From assembly GCA_964652825.1 (NCBI GenBank), contig CAZZCU010000016.1, positions 1 through 55,257 of the forward strand: DNA of 55,257 nucleotides, in the 5' to 3' direction. The stretch is from CAZZCU01 sp964652825 (GTDB lineage Bacteria > Bdellovibrionota_B > Oligoflexia > Oligoflexales > CAZZCU01). Below, piece after piece: positions 1-8,932 of this stretch. How positions within the stretch are numbered: position 1 is the stretch's first letter; each line of letters starts with the position of its first letter. Made by a program: the position numbers and the translations under genes. Below the pieces are notes generated by a model. That model made no database searches. It was not told where the DNA came from and saw nothing but the letters and a program-made list of their open reading frames with translations.

Positions 1-1047
1 AAACCGATTGTCTACGCCGGGCATCATTTGAGCGGCAGCGGCTTGCAGGAGCTTTTGCAATTTTTGCCGCAGCGCCAACCAATCATCAACGTCATCAGTA
101 AATCCGGCACCACGACCGAGCCTGGTATTGCGTTTCGCGTTTTGCGTGAATACATGGAAGAACGTTACGGCGCGGTCGAGGCGGCACGCCGCATCATCGC
201 CACAACCGATCCCACGAAAGGTGCTTTGCGCGAATTGGCGAAGCAACAAAGCTATAAAACTTTTGAAGTCCCCAGCGATCTAGGCGGTCGTTATTCGGTC
301 TTGAGCGCCGTAGGGCTTTTACCTCTGGCTCTGGCTGGTATCGACTGTGGTGCTTTGTTACGCGGCGCTGATCAGGTGTTCGCCGAGGTGCGCGCTGATG
401 GCAGCAACATCGCCCAGCATCCGATTCTGCAATACGCAGCGGCACGCGCCGCCGCTTACACCATCGGTGAAAAACACATTGAGCTGCTGAGCTATTCCGA
501 TCCAAAACTACGCTGTCTGGCTGAATGGTGGAAGCAATTATTCGGCGAATCGGAGGGCAAGCAAGGCCGAGGTTTGTTCCCCGCAAGCCTGGCTTACACC
601 ACTGATCTGCATTCATTGGGGCAGTTTGTTCAGGAAGGTCGCCGGAACCTGTTGGAAACTTTTTTATGCTTTGACGATACCGCTCTTCGCAACGGACCAG
701 CCGCACAAATCATACCTGCGGCAAAAAACAACGCTGATGATCTGGGTTATTTAGCAGGTCGTGCCGTCGAAGAAGTTAACGCTGCGGCGGTGCAGGCAAC
801 CATGCTCGCGCATTACGACGGCGGCGTTCCTTGTCTGCAATTGCAATTGCCACCGCTCGGCGCACATAGCCTGGGCGCTGCATTCGCCTTTTTTGAAACC
901 GCTTGCGCTATCAGCGCCGCCTTGATCGACGTCAATCCTTTCGACCAACCCGGCGTCGAAGCCTATAAACAAAATTTGTTCGGCCTCCTCGGCAAACCGG
1001 GCTTTGAGGGAATCGGTGCTCAGGTCAAAGGGCGACTGAAATCATAG
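1..1047 (+). CDS. pgi: Glucose-6-phosphate isomerase, 5'-truncated by window edge
   Basis: The frame is open from base 1, so the first roughly 100 residues of this enzyme lie outside the window; the TTG at 28 is an internal codon, not a start. The enzyme interconverts glucose 6-phosphate and fructose 6-phosphate in the cytoplasm. The family signature VISKSGTTTEPGIAFR is near the left end, followed by GLLPLALAGID, TTDLHSLGQFVQEGRRNL and the C-terminal NPFDQPGVEAYKQN. The pattern is closer to the shorter (about 450-residue) Bacillus-type enzymes than to the 550-residue E. coli type. No frameshift is seen. The next gene lies 94 bp downstream with its own ribosome binding site. Confidence 0.95.
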   Translation, partial: KPIVYAGHHLSGSGLQELLQFLPQRQPIINVISKSGTTTEPGIAFRVLREYMEERYGAVEAARRIIATTDPTKGALRELAKQQSYKTFEVPSDLGGRYSVLSAVGLLPLALAGIDCGALLRGADQVFAEVRADGSNIAQHPILQYAAARAAAYTIGEKHIELLSYSDPKLRCLAEWWKQLFGESEGKQGRGLFPASLAYTTDLHSLGQFVQEGRRNLLETFLCFDDTALRNGPAAQIIPAAKNNADDLGYLAGRAVEEVNAAAVQATMLAHYDGGVPCLQLQLPPLGAHSLGAAFAFFETACAISAALIDVNPFDQPGVEAYKQNLFGLLGKPGFEGIGAQVKGRLKS

Positions 1048-1141
1048 GTTATATCTGTCTCTCCACCCAAGCGGCTCATTGACAGTCGCTGGCGAATCCG
1101 GCATGGTAGGCTGCAACTTTTAGCGCAAAAGGAGTTTAACC

Positions 1142-1945
1142 ATGCGATTTATTTGGATAATTTTACTATTTAGTGTCGCCGGTGCCGCCCACGCTTTTGA
1201 TTTTTCCGCCGCTGATGCTTTGTATGATCAGCGCGAGAACGGTCCTGCGGCTATTAGTACGGCGCGACAGGCTTATCTCGATGCCGTCAAAAGTGTCAGC
1301 GATACCGACCTCATTTATGCTGTTGAGCAAATAGCTCGCCTGGATGCCTACGCGGCGCTGTCGATCCCCAAAAGCAAAATCGCCGGACGCAAACCGATCC
1401 TCGAAGCTTGTCTACGTGATATTGAGTTGATTAAGCCCCATCAAGGCGTCAGCGCGACACCACACTACTACTACTGGAAAGCAATTTGCCAATCACTATG
1501 GTCGGAAGCTGATGGCATTATGAGTTCACTACGTCTCTCCAAAGATGTTTTTGCCTGGCTGGATGCGGGACGCGCTGTGGATGCAACTTATGAAGCCAGT
1601 GGCTTTGATCGTATTGCCGGCGGCTTATATCTGCGCTTACCAGCGGTCAATCCCTTTGGCCCGGCCGGCAGTGTCGAGAAAGCCCTGACGCATCTCGAAG
1701 CCTCTTTGAACTCGCCCGCTTACAGCGGCAGCAAAAATCCCGACACCGAGAGCGGCGATTATCATTACACAACCCATTTTTATTATGCGGAGACGCTGGT
1801 GAAAGCGGATCGTCGTGACGAGGCGCGCAACTTTATCGACACTGCGATCGATCGCATCGAAAGCGGTGACTTGCCGGTTGGCCGCGAGCCGGAGACACGC
1901 TTGGCTCTGATTCGCTTAAAAGATTTGCGCGCGACGCTGAAATAA
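1142..1945 (+). CDS. Secreted helical (TPR-like) protein of unknown function
   Basis: A 267-residue protein. The start is well supported: AAGGAG lies 7 nt before the ATG. The N-terminus is a classical signal peptide (MRFIWIILLFSVAGAAHA), so the product is periplasmic or outer-membrane associated. The rest looks all-helical. The C-terminal part, from GGLYLRLPAVNPFGPAGSVEKALTHLEASL to the end, reads like a pair of TPR helices and loosely recalls the TatT-type subunit that accompanies some TRAP transporters, but no transporter genes are nearby and I do not assign that function. The stop is 3 bp from the convergent miaE stop. Confidence 0.8.
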   Translation: MRFIWIILLFSVAGAAHAFDFSAADALYDQRENGPAAISTARQAYLDAVKSVSDTDLIYAVEQIARLDAYAALSIPKSKIAGRKPILEACLRDIELIKPHQGVSATPHYYYWKAICQSLWSEADGIMSSLRLSKDVFAWLDAGRAVDATYEASGFDRIAGGLYLRLPAVNPFGPAGSVEKALTHLEASLNSPAYSGSKNPDTESGDYHYTTHFYYAETLVKADRRDEARNFIDTAIDRIESGDLPVGREPETRLALIRLKDLRATLK

Positions 1946-1948
1946 ACG

Positions 1949-2539
1949 TCAGTGCACGACAGGACGTAGAGGCGCACTGTTCATAACCTGCGCCTCGACA
2001 TCCACCAACCGCTCTTGCGCGGTATGCACAACGTCCTCGGCGAAATAGTGGCGGGCAAGTCGTAAAAAAACTTTGTAATGACCAGCTTCCTCACGCGCCA
2101 GACGCGTATAGAAATCCTTCAACTCACCAACGGGAAGCGCCTCGCCCACCAAACGCAAACGTTCACAACTACGCGCCTCTACCAATCCGGCAATTAACAA
2201 GCGATCCAAAAGTCGCTCATCACGACCATGCCTAGCGTAAGAAACTAGATTGCGAACATACCAGTCGCTATCATTCTGTGGTAACTGCAGGCCACGCCGC
2301 ATAATAAGCCGGTAAACCTCGTGGAAATGCGCGAGCTCTTCTTTGGCGAGACAGATCATCGGCTCAATCAAGGCGCGACGATCGGCGTAGCGCACCACGA
2401 AACTCATGGCATTCGCCGAAGCTTTACGTTCGCAAGCGGCATGATCAAGCAGAAAACTGTCGAAGTCGGCAAGGACCGTCGGCAGCCACTGGTCGGGAGT
2501 TGGGTGTTTTAGGGGTAAATCCTGCAAATATAACTGCAT
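1949..2539 (-). CDS. miaE: tRNA-(ms2io6A37)-hydroxylase MiaE
   Basis: MiaE hydroxylates the isopentenyl side chain of ms2i6A at position 37 of tRNAs reading UNN codons, using a ferritin-like di-iron centre and O2. The 196-residue length fits the family. The metal-binding helices are visible as LLDHAACERKASANAM, AKEELAHFHEVY, AGLVEARSCERL and AREEAGHYKVFL, supplying the expected Glu and ExxH ligands. It is the last gene of the minus-strand run that begins with the Glt-like cluster, 37 bp after the preceding stop, so it may be cotranscribed by position only; its function is unrelated. MiaE presence implies an aerobic or facultative cell that also makes ms2i6A (miaA/miaB, not in the window). Confidence 0.9.
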   Translation of the reverse strand: MQLYLQDLPLKHPTPDQWLPTVLADFDSFLLDHAACERKASANAMSFVVRYADRRALIEPMICLAKEELAHFHEVYRLIMRRGLQLPQNDSDWYVRNLVSYARHGRDERLLDRLLIAGLVEARSCERLRLVGEALPVGELKDFYTRLAREEAGHYKVFLRLARHYFAEDVVHTAQERLVDVEAQVMNSAPLRPVVH

Positions 2540-2576
2540 GAACGCTGTATAACACAGCTCGGGATTTTGTCGAATC

Positions 2577-2933
2577 CTAATCCGTCAGCGCACGCACGCC
2601 GCCCTTGGAGCGTTTGAGTTCACGCCGGAAATTGGTGCGTAGTTGTACCATCTGATTCTTTTGCTGATCCTTACGACCCTGAAGAAAAGTGCCGGCGGGA
2701 GCCTTCATCTTACCTTCGAGCAAGGTCTCTTCAAAATCGATGGAGGTATGATCTTTACTAACCCGAGCAGCACCGGTGGCGCTCGGACGTGGCGCTTCTT
2801 CGCCCTCGGTCTTCGCCGGATAAGTCGCGGTACCGGTGGCAGGGGTCGACGCCGGTGTCTGCGCGAAGGCACGCATTGTCCAGAAACTCAAAAACAAACA
2901 GGCCAACATCAGAAGCTTACTTAATAAACTCAT
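2577..2933 (-). CDS. Small secreted protein, last gene of the Glt-like cluster
   Basis: A 118-residue protein with a signal peptide ending near MRAFAQ, then a Thr/Pro/Ala-rich linker, then a compact conserved-looking tail: IDFEETLLEGKMKAPAGTF followed by a basic stretch rich in Arg, Lys and Gln. Its ATG overlaps the stop of the upstream TPR lipoprotein gene as ATGA (2930-2933), implying translational coupling and a shared role. My recollection is that a similar '[IV]xFExxxxEGxxxxPxG' motif occurs in small proteins or tails encoded next to gliding-motility genes of deltaproteobacteria; this could not be checked. Molecular function is unknown; a periplasmic accessory of the TPR/beta-barrel assembly is the best guess. 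Confidence 0.75.
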   Translation of the reverse strand: MSLLSKLLMLACLFLSFWTMRAFAQTPASTPATGTATYPAKTEGEEAPRPSATGAARVSKDHTSIDFEETLLEGKMKAPAGTFLQGRKDQQKNQMVQLRTNFRRELKRSKGGVRALTD

Positions 2934-3979
2934 GGCTTAACATCCTTCGCCGGTTCCTTGGTCTCGGTTTTCTTGCCGTCTGCCGGTCGCTCTCTAAGTT
3001 TCTTCGCAGCCAGAGCTTTACGTTCTTCTTCTTCGCGACGGCGGCGATCACGATCCTCGATCGCGGTTCTGATTTCGGCACGTAGATTTTGGCCACGCTC
3101 GACTTGCGTCTTATCGAGACCGGAAACACCAAGATAATTGCCGATCGATTTCAGTGCAGTCTCCAATTTATTTTCGTTCTTACGCTGAACGAGAGCTAGG
3201 TTGTACCATGCCAGCGCATTCCGTTTGTTGCGATCAACGATATCGACATAGATTTTTTCCGCATCATCATTTTTTTCGCGCACGGCGCTGATGATACCAA
3301 CATGTAGACTGGCGTCCTGATGCTCGGGCATGATCGCCAACACCTTTTCAAACTGCGCGGCGGCCGCATCCAGTTGTCGATACTTAAGATACGTCGTGCC
3401 TAAATTCATGCGCACAGCGATATCGTTGGGATTGGTTTTGATGGCGGCCTTAAAATGCGCCAGCGAATCACCATATTGCTCACGTCGCAAAGCAATGAGA
3501 CCCAGCATATTCAGAACCTGACTATCGCTGGCGGTATCACCACCAAGACCATTGAGAATAATACCGGCAAGATCAAGATTACCGTCGGCGATCTCAATTG
3601 CGGCCAGTACCTTACGTGCCCGCGCGTTTTTAAGATTGAAGCGCAATGCCTGTTTAGTGACTTTACGAGCGTCCTCAATACGACCTTGCACCAACAACAG
3701 ATTTGCCAGGTTAATCAACGCCGCGACATTGTTCGGTTCTTCCTTGAGCTTCTTATTGACCGCTTCGATGGCCTGCGTGATAGAGGGACGAGCTTTAACA
3801 TCAGCAATAGACGATCGGCTATCCTCGGCATCAAATAGCTCGATTTCCTTACCCGATTGCGACACACGCGCGACGGGTGACGTCGAACGGCAACTCGTTA
3901 AAGCAGCGGCAACCACGCCTAAGACAACAAAACTCAAAACCCAACGACTGGGAAAACTATATAACGACGTCACGATCAT
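2930..3979 (-). CDS. TPR lipoprotein, AglT/GltE-like
   Basis: A 349-residue lipoprotein. The N-terminal hydrophobic segment ends in a lipobox (ALTSC, Cys about residue 29), so the mature protein should be lipid-anchored, probably at the outer membrane. Residues about 65-290 form successive TPR units (for example NNVAALINLANLLLVQGRIE and NDIAVRMNLGTTYLKYRQLD). The C-terminus is a charged Arg/Glu/Lys-rich coiled segment. A TPR lipoprotein immediately downstream of a very large TPR protein matches the arrangement of AglT (GltE) and AgmU (GltD) in the Myxococcus gliding machinery. The start codon overlaps the stop of the upstream gene (ATGA, 3976-3979). Orthology is inferred from architecture and order, not alignment. 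Confidence 0.82.
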   Translation of the reverse strand: MIVTSLYSFPSRWVLSFVVLGVVAAALTSCRSTSPVARVSQSGKEIELFDAEDSRSSIADVKARPSITQAIEAVNKKLKEEPNNVAALINLANLLLVQGRIEDARKVTKQALRFNLKNARARKVLAAIEIADGNLDLAGIILNGLGGDTASDSQVLNMLGLIALRREQYGDSLAHFKAAIKTNPNDIAVRMNLGTTYLKYRQLDAAAAQFEKVLAIMPEHQDASLHVGIISAVREKNDDAEKIYVDIVDRNKRNALAWYNLALVQRKNENKLETALKSIGNYLGVSGLDKTQVERGQNLRAEIRTAIEDRDRRRREEEERKALAAKKLRERPADGKKTETKEPAKDVKP

Positions 3980-6900
3980 TTGGTCACCCCCGCGACGGAC
4001 GGATCGTACTGAAGACTGTGAACGACATAACCGGGCTCCACCTGCTGTTCATCGATCCTGGGATATTTCTGCGGGCTTAACAGCGCCAGTTTTTCGTAAC
4101 TGGTCTTCGTCCAGGGAGAGAACGCCTCGGCATCGGTCGAGCTTTTGAAGGCCAGCTCATAAAAGCGGAACGCCTGCTCGCGCAGCTTGCCGCCAGCACC
4201 TGCCAAGGATTTGCGAACCTGTCCCTGTTCTTCGGTCGACAAACCATCCGGCAATTTGGCTTTGATCAGATTCTCGGCAAACACTTCGTGAGTCTCGCCG
4301 AGTTTATAGAATGAAGCGATCGCGTACTCTGCGTTACGTATCGCCACAATATCTTGATAATTCTTGGCCAGGCGTTCCAGACGCCGCTGCTTGGCTTCGG
4401 CCTGCTGTTGCAATTGATCGCCGCCAGCAATACCATCCCTTACAAAGCGATCATGCTCGGCCCGCAATTGCTCAAATAAACTTCGCGCCGTAATCTTGCG
4501 TGCTTCAATCGCCGGCGTGGACTTAGCACGTACGAGATCAACCCATAGGGCCTGGATTTCTTTACGACCTTCCACGGCAGTCTGAGGATCAAGCAAGGCG
4601 ATTTCCGCAGCTTTTGCACGCGCGAATAAAGCCCGATCCGCATTGGCGTCGCCAAAGCGATTGGCGTAATCAAAGAACATTGCGCGTGCTGCGGTTTTTT
4701 CGTCCGCCATCTCCAGAAGTTGAGGAATCTCAAAACTCGCATCGCTGGCAAGCTGATGCTTGGGATAACGCCGCAAAAACTCCACCAATAAACCGTGCGC
4801 CTCCTTTGGCTTCTTGAGACCTTTGTAGAGAATGGCGGCGTTGAACAAGGCATTCGGTGAACGCTGATCTTTCGGCCAGGTATTGGCCAGCAGTTTGTAG
4901 TAAGTCGCCGCGGCCTCAAACTGCGCCAAGCCTTCGTAGGTCTCACCCATGGTAACGACGACATCAACCTTCAGCGAAAAATTCGGATATTTTTGTAGAA
5001 TCGTTTTCCCAGCTTCCAGTGCTTCGGTAACCTTGCCGGCCTTGTAGTAATTGAGCGACGCATTGTAGACAGCACGATCGGCATTACTTTCCTTGGGAAA
5101 ATCTTTTTGGAACGCTATAAAAGCATCCGCCGCCTGTTCATGCTTCTTCTCCTGCTCAAAGACCAGCGCACGTTGGAACGATGCCGTGACCAACAGATTC
5201 TGAACAAATTCGGTTAACTTGGCGTCCATTAAACCTTTGGTACCCAAATAAACCTTTGAGCGTTCAATGAGTTTATCCCACTGTTTGTTGTCGGCGTAAT
5301 AACTCAAAATCAATTTGATAGACGCCGTCGACTGCTCGGTTCGCGGAATAATTTTGACAATGTTTTCAAGGCGCACCAATGCTTCCTTGTAATGTCCGTA
5401 ATCAAAAAACACCTGTGCGGCGCTGGCGCGCATAGGGTGGCCTTCCTTCTTGGTCGGCAACAAACGTATGTAATTATCCAGAATGCGCACCAACTTGACT
5501 TTCTCGCGCGGAATTTTCATTGGTGCTGGAACTTTGCCAGCAGGTGGAACTTTGGGAAAGTCCTTCTCTTTGCTATTCACGACATTATTCATACAAATAA
5601 CGGCGTTCAAAGCCGCGTCTTCCAAAAACTTGCCGTCCTTGGGGCGATCATTGGCGACCTTGGTGTAGTTATTAGCGGCGCGATCGTACATTTCCAAAGT
5701 GAATTGCACGTCGGCAAGATAGTAGCGTAAATCATAAGCCAAATCCGCTTTGGGAAATGACTTGAGGTACAGCGAGTAAATCACCGAAGCAGCGGTCAAC
5801 GTCTGCTTATTCCTGGTTTTAGCGCCTTCATCGTGATACATGGCGCCCAAGCGATGTAAACTGGCGGCAACCGTGTCGGTGGCTTTCTTGATCGCTTCGA
5901 GATCAGCTTTATTGGCTTCGGTCCAGGTGGTCTTGCCAAGATAAATCTGCGTCATCGTTCGTAAGTCGGTCACGACAGCTTTGACTTGTTGTCGATCAAA
6001 ATGCAAATTCGCCAGCTTGGAATGGATCTGCGGATTACCCGGACGCAGCGGCGCCTCGGCTAACAGACGCTGATAGACGGCGATGGCTTTGTCGAATTTA
6101 CCCTGATCGGTGTAAATCCAGCCCATGCGCTCCAGCATCGCATAAAAAGAATCCGTCGAATCAATTTGTTTGAAATACGCCCATGCGCCTTCGATATCTT
6201 CGGTATCAGCGAAGACCATCACCAGATCCTTAATGGCTTCATCGCGCAAAAGCAGTTTTTGTCCCTGCCTTGCCTGGCGGTCGGCTATTTTCACCACCAG
6301 CTTGAAGGCGGCGACGCTCTTTTGCAAATGCTCTGAACTATTACCGTCCTCCGCGACCGGCAGGTTATAATGCGTCCAACCCAGCTTATAAACCGCGTAG
6401 GGGTATGCTTTGTGTGTTCTGAACGCCAGAACTTTCGTGTAGTTTTCTCTGGCTTCGGGCATTTTATATTTATCAAAGTAGTACTCACCCAGGGCCAAAT
6501 AGGCATCGGGGATCAATGTGGAGGTAGGATAATCAGTGACCAATTTTTTAAAGTAACTGATGCCGCCCTCTTCATCGACCAACAACATCGACTTCGCCAA
6601 TTCATAGACGACAAGATCAATGCCGGTCGTACGCGGATAATCTTTTACCAGTGAACGATAGACACCAATGCCGGTGGTTAGCATTTTTTTTGAACGTGTG
6701 TAGTCGGCGACCGGCTCCTTACCTTTTTGTCCGCCCTTAGTCCAACGATCATATCTTTTGGCAAATTGATCGAGTTCAACAGCACGCAAATAATCATGAC
6801 GCTCGATGTACTGCTCGCCGAGACGGCGTTTTAATTCAAAACGACGCGAATCCTCTTTGGCACTCTTAAGTAACTCGATAATCGATTTGATAGTTTTAAC

Positions 6901-7131
6901 GCGCAATTCATCGGCTTTGGCATCAATCGGCTTAGTGGTTTTCGGTTCAAAAAACTTCTCCTGATCAGCCATCTTCGGTGCCGAACGCTTGCCGACATCG
7001 GACTTGTCGTCCCGGCTTTGTTCCGGTTTGGCGGGCGACTTCATTGTCGGTTTCTGCTGCTGCCCCAACGCCGCCAGACTAAATACCAGCATCCCAAAGG
7101 CAAAAGAAATTTTTTTGACGTCCCTAGTCAT
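3976..7131 (-). CDS. Large secreted TPR protein, AgmU/GltD-like
   Basis: A 1051-residue protein with a signal peptide (MTRDVKKISFAFGMLVFSLAALG) followed by a polar Lys/Pro-rich stretch and then an almost continuous array of TPR-like helical hairpins to about residue 850. Examples are LIPDAYLALGEYYFDKYKMP, YAMLERMGWIYTDQGKFDKA and RSPNALFNAAILYKGLKKP. Size, secretion and gene order resemble AgmU/GltD, the periplasmic TPR scaffold of myxobacterial gliding complexes, and its NfsE-type paralogues. The start has a Shine-Dalgarno GAGG 8 nt upstream. The gene lies 21 bp after the upstream TPR gene and overlaps the next by 4 nt. A generic TPR scaffold of another envelope complex cannot be excluded. 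Confidence 0.85.
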   Translation of the reverse strand: MTRDVKKISFAFGMLVFSLAALGQQQKPTMKSPAKPEQSRDDKSDVGKRSAPKMADQEKFFEPKTTKPIDAKADELRVKTIKSIIELLKSAKEDSRRFELKRRLGEQYIERHDYLRAVELDQFAKRYDRWTKGGQKGKEPVADYTRSKKMLTTGIGVYRSLVKDYPRTTGIDLVVYELAKSMLLVDEEGGISYFKKLVTDYPTSTLIPDAYLALGEYYFDKYKMPEARENYTKVLAFRTHKAYPYAVYKLGWTHYNLPVAEDGNSSEHLQKSVAAFKLVVKIADRQARQGQKLLLRDEAIKDLVMVFADTEDIEGAWAYFKQIDSTDSFYAMLERMGWIYTDQGKFDKAIAVYQRLLAEAPLRPGNPQIHSKLANLHFDRQQVKAVVTDLRTMTQIYLGKTTWTEANKADLEAIKKATDTVAASLHRLGAMYHDEGAKTRNKQTLTAASVIYSLYLKSFPKADLAYDLRYYLADVQFTLEMYDRAANNYTKVANDRPKDGKFLEDAALNAVICMNNVVNSKEKDFPKVPPAGKVPAPMKIPREKVKLVRILDNYIRLLPTKKEGHPMRASAAQVFFDYGHYKEALVRLENIVKIIPRTEQSTASIKLILSYYADNKQWDKLIERSKVYLGTKGLMDAKLTEFVQNLLVTASFQRALVFEQEKKHEQAADAFIAFQKDFPKESNADRAVYNASLNYYKAGKVTEALEAGKTILQKYPNFSLKVDVVVTMGETYEGLAQFEAAATYYKLLANTWPKDQRSPNALFNAAILYKGLKKPKEAHGLLVEFLRRYPKHQLASDASFEIPQLLEMADEKTAARAMFFDYANRFGDANADRALFARAKAAEIALLDPQTAVEGRKEIQALWVDLVRAKSTPAIEARKITARSLFEQLRAEHDRFVRDGIAGGDQLQQQAEAKQRRLERLAKNYQDIVAIRNAEYAIASFYKLGETHEVFAENLIKAKLPDGLSTEEQGQVRKSLAGAGGKLREQAFRFYELAFKSSTDAEAFSPWTKTSYEKLALLSPQKYPRIDEQQVEPGYVVHSLQYDPSVAGVTK

Positions 7132-7152
7132 AAATGAATCCTCGGCTGCCGC

Positions 7153-8922
7153 TTATTCCACGTTACATTCCGGGCGAATCCTGAAGACGTAATAACCGAC
7201 TTCATCCCACCAATACTCGTTCTTGCGCGAACCCGCCCATGATTGCGTGCCACGCGCCCAACCTTTAATATTTCTCTTCATATCAACTTTTTGAATCTTG
7301 GTATCCGCATGCAACTCCTTACCAACAAGCTGCTCCTTTTCACTCATCAACAGCTCAAGATATAAAAAATCGGCTTGACGACGAAGTTCAATGAAATGCT
7401 CACGCATTGCCTGAAGGTCGGCTATATATGTCTGACCAAGATTCGCTCGAAGCATTTCCAGTCGTTTATTCAAACGCTGCTCCAAAAACCCAACTCTTTT
7501 GCTGCCAAGCACGCCACGCTTCTTCAGTCGATCAAGCTCCCCGAGCGTCTCGGCATACATATCACGGGCCAGAATCATGGTATCCGTGTTGGCGGCGGAA
7601 CTCAGAAGCGTGCGACTGATACCAAGAGAATCTTCGCTGACACCGCTCAAAAGATTCTCAAACAGCTCATAAGATTTTTGTGGAGTTAAACTCAGACGAT
7701 CAAGAAATTCACCGAGCTTGGCAACTTCATCGGAATGATTTTCGATAAAAGCGGCCAGAGCATTACGGCTATCATCATAACGACACATCCAGTAGTACAC
7801 AAAAGATCGCAGGATTGGAATTTCCGGATTAAAGCGGTCGGCAAAATACGGGCTCTGCGCACCGTGCATGGCACCTAAGGCGTGATTGGGATAGCCAGCA
7901 AGGAACAATGCCCATGACTGCTCGAACAGCGCATCATAAAATAGCGGACCATCACGACTTACCATACGAAAACTACGAAGTGACGTCATATAATCTTTTT
8001 GTTCGTACTGAATGCGACCCAACCCCAGATAAGCATAATCCAGATAACGCTCCAGCTTGGTTGAGGTCAGTTGCACCGTGGCATCCCGCGTCGTGGGATT
8101 AACGATGATGCGCAAATCCGCCTCGGCTTCGGCTAACTTATCCGCCTCGACCCAGAGCATCGCGCGCGCGTACTTAGCGGCTAAAAACAAGCGATCACCG
8201 AGTTTCACCTGCGAGAAAGCCTTGATCGCCGCATCATTTTGATTTTTTGCGGCAAAAGCTTCGCCGCGATAGTAGTACCAGTTGTTACCAAAACCCGGCG
8301 GAGTTTTGTCTTTAAGATCGAGATCCGCCGCCAAACTCACCAGCAAATCATAGATCGATGTTTTCTCGGAAATCCTGGCGAGCATTTCCCAAGAAGCTTT
8401 GACCTTTTCATTGAGCGGCTCGTCCATACTGCGAATAGCAGCCGTCGCCATCACCGCCGTCGAAATCGGTAACTTCGCCTCATTCAGAATGCCAGCCTGT
8501 GCCTGCTGCAAATCCCAGTATCCTGCGGGCATGGCTTTCTGCGTGCGACGCTCCAGAGCTTCCAACCGATTCCAGACCGAACGCTGCGTGATTTTTCCTT
8601 GTCGCAGATCACGTTTCACAATAACCAATTTGCCGTCTAGCCAGGTGCGCGCCTTGTCAGTATTCTGAGCGGCGGCGAGAGAAGGTGTCGCGGGCGCCGC
8701 CGAAACTGGCGATTGTTTTTTGGCGGCGGGCACCGGCGGGCGCCGCTTGGTATTTTCAGATTTCTTTTTGGGCTTATTTTGGCTGGGCTTGGTGCTTTTG
8801 CCAGCCTTCTGCCCGGCACTTGCCTTATCGGTGTTTGTCTTTATCTTGTCGTCCTGAGCACTAACGGGCAGGGCCGCAGTCAAACAGCAAACCAGAAAGC
8901 AGATGTTGAATCGTTGATACAT
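7153..8922 (-). CDS. Secreted TPR-repeat protein, GltC-like
   Basis: I place the start at the ATG at 8922 rather than further upstream, because MYQRFNICFLVCCLTAALPVSAQ then forms a clean signal peptide and the gene begins 10 bp after the preceding stop; this gives 589 residues. After the signal comes a low-complexity Lys/Pro/Ala linker (to about residue 90), then helical repeats, including KTPPGFGNNWYYYRGEAFA and LDYAYLGLGRIQYEQKDYM. A coiled-coil segment follows at about 460-540, and the C-terminus ends in KNEYWWDEVGYYVFRIRPEC. The position between a beta-barrel gene and the giant TPR gene matches gltC in the gltBCDE order. Function is inferred from context only. Confidence 0.8.
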   Translation of the reverse strand: MYQRFNICFLVCCLTAALPVSAQDDKIKTNTDKASAGQKAGKSTKPSQNKPKKKSENTKRRPPVPAAKKQSPVSAAPATPSLAAAQNTDKARTWLDGKLVIVKRDLRQGKITQRSVWNRLEALERRTQKAMPAGYWDLQQAQAGILNEAKLPISTAVMATAAIRSMDEPLNEKVKASWEMLARISEKTSIYDLLVSLAADLDLKDKTPPGFGNNWYYYRGEAFAAKNQNDAAIKAFSQVKLGDRLFLAAKYARAMLWVEADKLAEAEADLRIIVNPTTRDATVQLTSTKLERYLDYAYLGLGRIQYEQKDYMTSLRSFRMVSRDGPLFYDALFEQSWALFLAGYPNHALGAMHGAQSPYFADRFNPEIPILRSFVYYWMCRYDDSRNALAAFIENHSDEVAKLGEFLDRLSLTPQKSYELFENLLSGVSEDSLGISRTLLSSAANTDTMILARDMYAETLGELDRLKKRGVLGSKRVGFLEQRLNKRLEMLRANLGQTYIADLQAMREHFIELRRQADFLYLELLMSEKEQLVGKELHADTKIQKVDMKRNIKGWARGTQSWAGSRKNEYWWDEVGYYVFRIRPECNVE

Positions 8923-8932
8923 AGCCCATGAC

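Noticed and set aside
194..706. Minus-strand frame of 170 codons opposite pgi
   Set aside because: Arg/Cys/Pro-rich shadow frame; pgi is a certain coding sequence over the same bases.
1142..1945. TRAP-transporter TatT subunit
   Set aside because: Only a loose resemblance in the helical C-terminal part, and no TRAP transporter genes nearby.
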